NCBI GenBank assembly: GCA_020629155.1
Contig: JAHDDW010000003.1
Span: forward strand, 62,001 to 126,000
Source: Acidimicrobiales bacterium
Lineage (GTDB): Bacteria; Actinomycetota; Acidimicrobiia; Acidimicrobiales; SZUA-35
DNA length: 64,000 nt
Direction of reading: 5' to 3'
Made by a program: the position numbers and the translations under genes. Shown one piece after another: positions 57,466 to 64,000 of this stretch (position 1 is its first letter; every line of letters starts with the position of its first letter). Under the pieces are notes generated by a model, which was given only the letters and a program-made list of their open reading frames with translations, did not search any database and was not told the DNA's origin.

Positions 57466-58560
57466 ATGAGTAACCTAAATGATCTGTACAGCCAACAACA
57501 ACAAAGCCCATGGCTTGATAATCTGCGTCGAGGGTGGATGCAATCAGGCGAGCTACAAACATGGCTTGATAAAGGCGTTCGCGGTATCACCTCGAACCCT
57601 TCGATCTTCGCGAAAGCGATGATGGAAACAAGCGACTATGAATCTGACTTGCGCACTTTCATCGGTGAAGGCTTAACAATCGAAGAAGCCTACTGGGCGC
57701 TTGTCGTCGACGACATCAAGGCAGCAACTGCCATATTACAGCCTTTACATGAAAGCTCTAACGGTATTGATGGGTATGTCAGTGTTGAGGTCTCCCCTAC
57801 GTTGGCACATGAAACACAACAAACTATTGAGGCTGCACGTTCGCTTAATGATCGAGTCGCTGCTGACAATGTCTACATTAAAGTGCCTGCAACACTTGAA
57901 GGTGTCCCAGCTATTGAAACGTTACTTTCTGAGCAGATCAGCATCAATGTTACGCTTATCTTTAGCCACAGCCGCTATAGCGCTGTGATGGAAGCCTATA
58001 TCGCTGGTTTAGAGAAAGCGCCGCAAGATTTCGACTTGAGCACCATCTCTTCTGTCGCATCATTTTTTATCAGTCGTATCGACGTTGAAGTTGACAAGCG
58101 TCTTGCTGCTATTGGCACACCTGAAGCGTTAGCGCTCCAAGGCAAAGCAGCCGTGGCGCAAGGCCAGTTAGCATACAAATTGTTTTTAGAAACGTTTTCT
58201 GGGCCGCGTTGGGAAGCGCTTGCAGCGAAAGGTGCGAACGTACAGCGACCGCTTTGGGCATCGACTTCAACAAAGAACCCTGACTACCCAGACACCTTGT
58301 ATGTTGATACGTTGATCGGCCCTCACACCGTCAATACGCTGCCAGACAAAACATTGGCAGCTTTTGAAGATCATGGAAGTGTCGCACGAACTGTCGACGC
58401 CAGCTTTGATGATGCGCAAGCTACTATAGATGCGCTTCTCGCTCTAGGGATAGATCTTGAAGAAGTGGCCGTGCAGCTTGAAGAAGAAGGCGTCGCTTCT
58501 TTTGCGAAAGCATTTGATGATGTGCTTGCTTCGCTTGAAGCCACTGCGGCTTCCAACTAG
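57466..58560 (+). CDS. tal: Transaldolase
   Basis: SPWLDNLRRGWMQSGELQTWLDKGVRGITSNPSIFAKAM, VYIKVPATLEGVPAIETLLSEQISINVTLIFS, RPLWASTSTKNPDYPDTLYVDTLIGPHTVNTLP. Confidence 0.96.
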   Translation: MSNLNDLYSQQQQSPWLDNLRRGWMQSGELQTWLDKGVRGITSNPSIFAKAMMETSDYESDLRTFIGEGLTIEEAYWALVVDDIKAATAILQPLHESSNGIDGYVSVEVSPTLAHETQQTIEAARSLNDRVAADNVYIKVPATLEGVPAIETLLSEQISINVTLIFSHSRYSAVMEAYIAGLEKAPQDFDLSTISSVASFFISRIDVEVDKRLAAIGTPEALALQGKAAVAQGQLAYKLFLETFSGPRWEALAAKGANVQRPLWASTSTKNPDYPDTLYVDTLIGPHTVNTLPDKTLAAFEDHGSVARTVDASFDDAQATIDALLALGIDLEEVAVQLEEEGVASFAKAFDDVLASLEATAASN

Positions 58561-58773
58561 CTCGTTCTCAACAGTTTTTGTCATCCCAACTAGATTGAGG
58601 GTGATAACTAAACTTTGCGTACCTTCACAGTGAATAGCAAGCGAATCATTGGTGGGTGCAATGCCAGCAAGGATTTTATCAGCTAGAGTCTGACAGTGTT
58701 TAGAAGATTCGTTGCTAGCCGATAGTAAGGTATCTCTAAGAGATAAACAAGTAAGAAGATTGAAGAGGAACAT

Positions 58774-59889
58774 ATGGCAGCACCGCGCGCTCGCAAAACA
58801 TTTGGTGAAGAGAACATCGATGCAATTATTGCAGATTTAGCCGCAGCAATTGGCTCGAAAGCAAACGACGACCTTATCAGATCACTTATTGTGACAGCTT
58901 TAGATATGGACAGCTCAGATCTTGACCGTCTTGAATTGAAAATAGCTGCGCAGACACTCGCCGAAATGCTCAATAGCTGGAAGGTTTTCTCTCCATATAA
59001 GCAGCAAGCGAAAGTTACCATATTTGGTTCGGCCCGCACCAAACCAGAGCACCCCGATTATAAGCTATGTGTCGAGTTTGGTCGCCTTATGGGCGAACGA
59101 AACTGGATGGCGATTACAGGCGCTGGACCAGGCATTATGACCGCAGGGTTTGAAGGTATCGGTATAGAAAAATCTATGGGTGTCAGCATTGTGCTTCCTT
59201 TTGAAGAGAAAGCTGCACCTTTCATAGAAGGTGACGACAAGCTTGCAACGTTCCGCTATTTTTTCACTCGCAAACTAGCCTTCATGAAAGAAACTGACGC
59301 TTTCGCTTTGTTCCCTGGCGGCTTTGGAACGCTTGATGAGGCTTTTGAACTGTTGACGCTCATCCAAACAGGTAAATGCTATCCCGCTCCTATCGTCCTG
59401 TTAGATCACCCAGGCTCAACGTATTGGTCTGGTTTGAGTACGTTTATCGAACAAGAACTGAACGCTGGCGGCCTTATAAGCCCATCTGACACGAGCTTAT
59501 ATCTACATACACATGATCCAGCTGAAGCTGTTGAACATCTCTGCTCTTTCTATTCTTGCTATCATTCGTTGCGTTATGTACGTGACCGCCTCATCTTGCG
59601 TTTGCGCCATGCACCTTCAGCTGCAACGATCGCAACGTTGAATGAAGAGTTTGCTGGCATTATTGTTTCTGGTGCTATTGAAGCTACCGAAGCTAGCAAG
59701 GTCGAGAAGAAAGATGACGACAATGTCGAACTTCCACGTTTGGCATTCAAGTTTGATAACCGATCTTTTGCTGAGCTTATGCAGCTTATCCAACGTTTGA
59801 ACACCCTCGAAGGCACCACGGGAGCAAAAGCGGCTACAGGTCTGCTACACGATGTAGAACCAGAGTTAGACGCTGACGCTCCTCTCTAG
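58774..59889 (+). CDS. LOG family (lysine-decarboxylase-like / TIGR00730-type) protein
   Basis: VTIFGSARTKPEHPDY, AITGAGPGIMTAGFEG, FFTRKLAFMKETDAFALFPGGFGTLDEAFELLTLIQTGK. Confidence 0.92.
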   Translation: MAAPRARKTFGEENIDAIIADLAAAIGSKANDDLIRSLIVTALDMDSSDLDRLELKIAAQTLAEMLNSWKVFSPYKQQAKVTIFGSARTKPEHPDYKLCVEFGRLMGERNWMAITGAGPGIMTAGFEGIGIEKSMGVSIVLPFEEKAAPFIEGDDKLATFRYFFTRKLAFMKETDAFALFPGGFGTLDEAFELLTLIQTGKCYPAPIVLLDHPGSTYWSGLSTFIEQELNAGGLISPSDTSLYLHTHDPAEAVEHLCSFYSCYHSLRYVRDRLILRLRHAPSAATIATLNEEFAGIIVSGAIEATEASKVEKKDDDNVELPRLAFKFDNRSFAELMQLIQRLNTLEGTTGAKAATGLLHDVEPELDADAPL

Positions 59890-59926
59890 CTACTGTTGTA
59901 TAGTTAGTTCCAGATAAAAACAATCT

Positions 59927-60054
59927 AGACGGTTGCTTCCAAGGACTGCTCTCTCGATTTCAGGGTAGTCATCCCCGAGAAATCGGGGATCTTACCCAAC
60001 AGAGATTCCCACTTTCGTGGGAATGACGACTAAATGTGCTTGGAATCAACCATG
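59927..60054. repeat. Repeat family A, copy 3 (short form)
   Basis: agacggttgcttccaaggactgctctctcgatttcagggtagtcatccccgagaaatcggggatcttacccaacagagattcccactttcgtgggaatgacgactaaatgtgcttggaatcaaccatg. Confidence 0.88.
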
Positions 60055-60083
60055 TGTCTGCGACTTACTTCTAAGTCGCAGAC

Positions 60084-62930
60084 CTAGCTTTTAAGTACTG
60101 ATTTAAGGAATTGGCCTGTGTGGCTTGCCAAGTTCTCGGCAACTTCTTCAGGCGTTCCTTGCGTCACTATTGTTCCGCCGCCAGAACCACCGTCTGGTCC
60201 TAGGTCAATAATGTGATCAGCGGTTTTCACAACATCTAAGTTATGTTCGATTACCAGCACCGTGTTGCCTTGGTCAACAAGACGACTGAGAACAACAAGC
60301 AGGCGGTTAATATCTTCAAAATGCAGCCCAGTTGTCGGCTCGTCCAAAACATACATAGTGTGTCCAGTTGAGCGTTTCGCTAACTCCGCTGATAGTTTCA
60401 CACGCTGCGCTTCACCGCCTGAAAGCGTCGTCGCAGGCTGCCCTAAACGGACATAACCCAAACCGACATCAACAAGTGTTTGTAAGTGGCGTGCGATAGC
60501 TGGCTGGTTGGCAAAAAATTCTAAACCTTCGCTGATCGGCATATTCAAAACATCGGCAATGTTTTTGCCTTTAAACAAAATCTCTAACGTGTCGCGGTTA
60601 TAGCGTTTGCCTTTGCATACTTCACAAGGCACATACACATCGGGCAAGAAATGCATTTCAATTTTGATTGTGCCATCGCCAGAACACGCTTCACAACGAC
60701 CGCCAGAAACATTGAATGAGAATCGACCTTGTTGATAGCCTCGAACTTTTGCTTCGGTTGTTTGCGAGAAAAGCTTCCTGATTTTATCAAAAACACCTGT
60801 ATAGGTCGCTGGGTTCGAACGAGGCGTTCGACCGATCGGCGATTGATCAATAGCGATCACCTTGTCAATATTTTCTAACCCTTCAACGGCTTTGTGTAAC
60901 CCAGGCGGCTTTTTTGAGCTGTAAATTTTTTGCATCAACGCACGCAGTAAAATCTGATTTACTAATGTTGATTTACCAGAGCCAGACACACCAGTCACAG
61001 CAATAAAACACCCCAGAGGGAACGTAACATCAAGGTTTTTTAAGTTATGTTCACGAGCGCCAAGAACCCTAACCTCACCAGCATCAGGTGTTCGTCTACT
61101 AGCAGGCACAGGAATAGACTTCTTCCCTGACAAGTACTGACCAGTGACAGATTTACGGCGCTTCAAAAGACCTGTCACATTGCCGCTATAGACAACCTCT
61201 CCCCCATGTTCGCCAGCGCCAGGGCCAACGTCGACAACATGGTCTGCAATGCGAATTGTATCTTCGTCATGTTCAACAACGACAACCGTATTGCCAAGCT
61301 CACGCAGGCGTTTCAACGTGCCGATTAGCTTTGCATTATCACGCTGATGCAACCCAATTGAAGGCTCATCGAGCACATAGAGTACCCCAACAAGACCTGA
61401 ACCAATCTGACTCGCGAGACGGATCCGTTGCGCCTCACCGCCTGAAAGCGTGGAAGCAGCCCGACCTAGTGATAAATAATGCAGCCCGACATCAAGCAAG
61501 AAACTAACTCGCGCGTTGATTTCTTTTAAAATAGGTTCGGCAATAATTAAATCACGCTCAGAAATGGTCAACCCAGCCATGACCTTGGCAGCTTCGCCGA
61601 TAGGTAACGAACAAATGTCGTGCATGTTATGATCATCGACCGTGCAGGCTAGCGAAAACTTGTTAAGCCGTGCACCATCGCACGTGCTGCATGGCACTTC
61701 ACGCATATAGCCTTCGATTTGTTCACGCTGTGAATCGGACTCTGACTCACGGTGACGGCGACGAAGGTAGGGAATGATCCCTTCAAATGTGGCGTTATAG
61801 GTACGAGTACGACCGTAACGGTTTTTATAACGAACCGTTACCTTCTTTTTTAAGCCGCCTTCAAGCATAATATTCTGCTGCTTCTTTGTTAGCGACTGCC
61901 AAGGTTTGGAATAAGGAATCGACGCATCTTCACACACCGCTTCAACCAGGCGAGTGAAATATTGGCTCGTGCGGCTGCTCCACGGGTGAATCGCGCCTTC
62001 TTCTAACGAAAGCTCTGGATTAGGAATTAACAACTGCGGGTCGACTTGAAACGTCGTGCCTAAGCCACCACACGAATTACACGCGCCATATGGCGAGTTA
62101 AACGAGAAGTTACGTGGCGCTAACTCGTCGAAACTTTTGCCGTCGCTAGGGCGTGAAAGATGTTGGCTAAACGTAAGAATTTGTGAAGCTGCATCTTTTT
62201 GATCTTTCGCAGGCATAACCTCGATTTCAGCGACACCTTCAGCTAGCTGCAAAGCTGTTTCCATCGATTCAGTCAAGCGGCGCTCTATCCCTTTGCGCGA
62301 CACCAAGCGATCAACAACGACAGTGATGTCGTGCTTGTCATAGCGGCCAAGCTCGGGAAGCTCCCCAGCAAGCTCAAGCAACTCGCCATCAACAACCGCA
62401 CGAACAAAACCTTGTTCGCCTAAGTTTTTTAGCAACGTGTCATAGGTTCCTTTACGGCCTTTCACCACAGGAGCAAGCACCTGAAACCGAGTGCCCTCTT
62501 CTAGGCGAAGCACCTGATCAACAATTTGTTGCGGGGTCTGCTTAACCAGCCGTTCACCTGTCTCAGGGTCATGTGCCACGCCAACACGAGCAAATAGAAG
62601 TCGTAAGTAATCATAAATTTCGGTGACTGTGCCAACAGTCGACCGAGGGTTACGAGAAGAAGATTTTTGGTCGATAGATATAGCTGGTGATAAGCCTTCA
62701 ATAAAATCAACATCTGGCTTGTCCATCTGACCGAGGAACTGACGAGCATAAGCAGAAAGTGACTCGACATAGCGACGTTGACCCTCAGCATAAATAGTGT
62801 CAAACGCTAATGATGATTTACCCGAACCTGAAAGCCCCGTAAAAACGATTATTTTGTCACGAGGAAGATCGAGATCAACGCCTTTTAGGTTATGTTCGCG
62901 AGCACCACGAACCACTATTTTATTAGCCAT
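60084..62930 (-). CDS. uvrA: Excinuclease ABC subunit A
   Basis: [58 protein letters not shown]; two ABC signature motifs; CxxC zinc motifs. Confidence 0.98.
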   Translation of the reverse strand: MANKIVVRGAREHNLKGVDLDLPRDKIIVFTGLSGSGKSSLAFDTIYAEGQRRYVESLSAYARQFLGQMDKPDVDFIEGLSPAISIDQKSSSRNPRSTVGTVTEIYDYLRLLFARVGVAHDPETGERLVKQTPQQIVDQVLRLEEGTRFQVLAPVVKGRKGTYDTLLKNLGEQGFVRAVVDGELLELAGELPELGRYDKHDITVVVDRLVSRKGIERRLTESMETALQLAEGVAEIEVMPAKDQKDAASQILTFSQHLSRPSDGKSFDELAPRNFSFNSPYGACNSCGGLGTTFQVDPQLLIPNPELSLEEGAIHPWSSRTSQYFTRLVEAVCEDASIPYSKPWQSLTKKQQNIMLEGGLKKKVTVRYKNRYGRTRTYNATFEGIIPYLRRRHRESESDSQREQIEGYMREVPCSTCDGARLNKFSLACTVDDHNMHDICSLPIGEAAKVMAGLTISERDLIIAEPILKEINARVSFLLDVGLHYLSLGRAASTLSGGEAQRIRLASQIGSGLVGVLYVLDEPSIGLHQRDNAKLIGTLKRLRELGNTVVVVEHDEDTIRIADHVVDVGPGAGEHGGEVVYSGNVTGLLKRRKSVTGQYLSGKKSIPVPASRRTPDAGEVRVLGAREHNLKNLDVTFPLGCFIAVTGVSGSGKSTLVNQILLRALMQKIYSSKKPPGLHKAVEGLENIDKVIAIDQSPIGRTPRSNPATYTGVFDKIRKLFSQTTEAKVRGYQQGRFSFNVSGGRCEACSGDGTIKIEMHFLPDVYVPCEVCKGKRYNRDTLEILFKGKNIADVLNMPISEGLEFFANQPAIARHLQTLVDVGLGYVRLGQPATTLSGGEAQRVKLSAELAKRSTGHTMYVLDEPTTGLHFEDINRLLVVLSRLVDQGNTVLVIEHNLDVVKTADHIIDLGPDGGSGGGTIVTQGTPEEVAENLASHTGQFLKSVLKS

Positions 62931-62961
62931 AAATTCACCCTAGCGTCTAACCGAAACAATA

Positions 62962-62978
62962 GCGAACCAATGTTTGTT
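62962..62978. promoter_or_regulatory. Putative LexA-like (SOS) box upstream of uvrA
   Basis: gcGAACcaatGTTTgtt, one mismatch from GAAC-N4-GTTC, about 32 bp upstream of the uvrA ATG (62930). Confidence 0.45.
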
Positions 62979-63100
62979 GGGCATCTCTATTTATTATAGA
63001 TGCCCTCGGTATTCCCGCTCCGCTCGGGGCGTTCCCACGCAGATTTTAGCGATTCTCTGGTAAAGCGATTTGATCCAAAACGAATAAATAGAGATAGCCT
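62979..63100. repeat. Repeat family B, copy 2 (MITE-like, about 122 bp)
   Basis: gggcatctctatttattatagatgccctcggtattcccgctccgctcggggcg...cgaataaatagagatagcct; ends are inverted repeats (ggcatctctatttatt / aataaatagagatagcc). Confidence 0.88.
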
Positions 63101-63121
63101 GGTTTGCTAGAACTTTCCTAA

Positions 63122-63269
63122 GTTAGCCTTCAAGGACTTCTTCTCTTATGTTCGATTGCTCTATCTTGATTCCAGGGTTGGTCATCCCCGAGAAATCGGG
63201 GATCTTGCCCAGCAAAGATTCCCACTTTCGTGGGAATGACGACCTAAATAGGCTTAGAATCAACCATCT
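63122..63269. repeat. Repeat family A, copy 4
   Basis: ...ggtcatccccgagaaatcggggatcttgcccagcaaagattcccactttcgtgggaatgacgacctaaataggcttagaatcaaccatct; left end degenerate. Confidence 0.85.
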
Positions 63270-63293
63270 CTCTCTAGTGAAATTCGTATGAGG

Positions 63294-64000
63294 TTAAGAT
63301 AGACAACGCGTAAAATGTTCGAGCAGCGACCTTGTGCTGGATTCTAAAGAAAAAGCTCCGAATGTTTTGTCGCGCCACAGCGTTTGCTCCTCAATAGAGG
63401 GCAAACTATCAAGCCGCTGCAAAACAAGATTTCCTAGCTTATGTGGGGTAATTGTTTTAGGAATCGTTGCGGTGCCGCCAGCTTCTCTGATACCACCATC
63501 ATTAGTCGATACTGGAAGACTACCCGCAGCTCTGGCTTCAGCAGCCACAAGTCCAAAGGCTTCATCCCAATCAGGCAACAACAACGAAATTTTTGAACGC
63601 TGAAATACTTGCGCCATTTCAATTCGATTCAAAGGCGGTAGAACCTTGATATTTGGCTTCTGTCTTAACTCATCGACCATCTTTAGACACGACTTTTCTG
63701 GAGCAAACATCGGAAAGGCTATTTTGACTGATGCGGGGAGATGCAAACAAAGTTCATAGAAAAGCTTGAAACCTTTCTTCAACATTATGCGTGAAGGAAA
63801 AAATATATCAATGTCTCTTTGGGTTGCAAGGCTGGTAGCAAAAAATTCAGGACCTGCAAAAGGATACACAAGGTCAGGCAGCGGACAGCCATATAATTCT
63901 CGACTTCTTTGCGCAAGAAACTGGGAGTTCGCAGCGACACCATCAAATGCGCTAATCGCATCTTTTGTTTCTTGTAACGTGAAGTTTGGATAGGTAAGAG
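63294..64000 (-). CDS. Glycosyltransferase family 4 (truncated by window edge)
   Basis: FDGVAANSQFLAQRSRELYGCPLPDLVYPFAGPEFF...RIEMAQVFQRSKISLLLPDWDEAFGLVAAEARAAGSLPVSTNDGGIREAGG; frame is open to base 64000. Confidence 0.85.
   Translation of the reverse strand, partial: LTYPNFTLQETKDAISAFDGVAANSQFLAQRSRELYGCPLPDLVYPFAGPEFFATSLATQRDIDIFFPSRIMLKKGFKLFYELCLHLPASVKIAFPMFAPEKSCLKMVDELRQKPNIKVLPPLNRIEMAQVFQRSKISLLLPDWDEAFGLVAAEARAAGSLPVSTNDGGIREAGGTATIPKTITPHKLGNLVLQRLDSLPSIEEQTLWRDKTFGAFSLESSTRSLLEHFTRCLS

Noticed and set aside
57286-57562. N-terminal extension of the 294-aa ORF (MFVARLIASTLDADYQ...)
   Set aside because: Antisense to the conserved start of tal; a more plausible ATG is at 57286.
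41220-63245. CRISPR array interpretation of the TCCCCGAGAAATCGGGGA / ATTCCCACTTTCGTGGGAAT repeats
   Set aside because: Copies are kilobases apart, contain two different palindromes each and have no regular short spacers or cas genes; better explained as interspersed MITE/REP elements.
1-64000. tRNA/rRNA genes and integrase/att sites marking a genomic island
   Set aside because: No convincing cloverleaf, TpsiC GGTTCGAnTCC block, rRNA-like sequence or recombinase was found by eye; a tRNAscan-SE/Infernal run would be needed to exclude them.

Overview
This 64 kb window is a chromosomal segment from a bacterium, most likely an actinobacterium with moderate-to-low GC. The assignment rests on gene content and order: alaS-ruvX-mltG-aroE, GTP-dependent PEPCK, PyrR-type pyr leader and GAAC-N4-GTTC LexA-like boxes. 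Most of it is core metabolism: uvrB, queA-ruvBA, pyrR-carA-carB, sufD-Rieske-sufC, ilvA, fused aroK-aroB, aroE-mltG-ruvX-alaS, rsgA-panD, pckG, glpX, tkt, tal and uvrA. Accessory patches sit at about 2.7-3.4, 6.2-11.3, 16.4-23.6 and 41-63 kb. The observations most worth follow-up are: (1) a PyrR-binding RNA hairpin, Shine-Dalgarno and rho-independent terminator that overlaps the first codons of pyrR; (2) two MITE/REP-like repeat families, one with 5 copies in the last 23 kb, one copy of which truncates a TauE/SafE gene; (3) three AAA-ATPase-like/PD-(D/E)XK (DUF1703-type) proteins, one of them a pseudogene with a frameshift and a lost catalytic Glu, sharing a 66-68 bp near-identical inverted repeat with its head-to-head neighbour; (4) a tightly coupled 2OG-Fe dioxygenase and Cys-desulfurase-like PLP enzyme pair that lacks the usual catalytic Cys loop; (5) a perfect LexA-like palindrome at ruvA and an imperfect one at uvrA. 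No CRISPR array, rRNA or convincing tRNA was seen. All family calls come from reading motifs; no database search was run.
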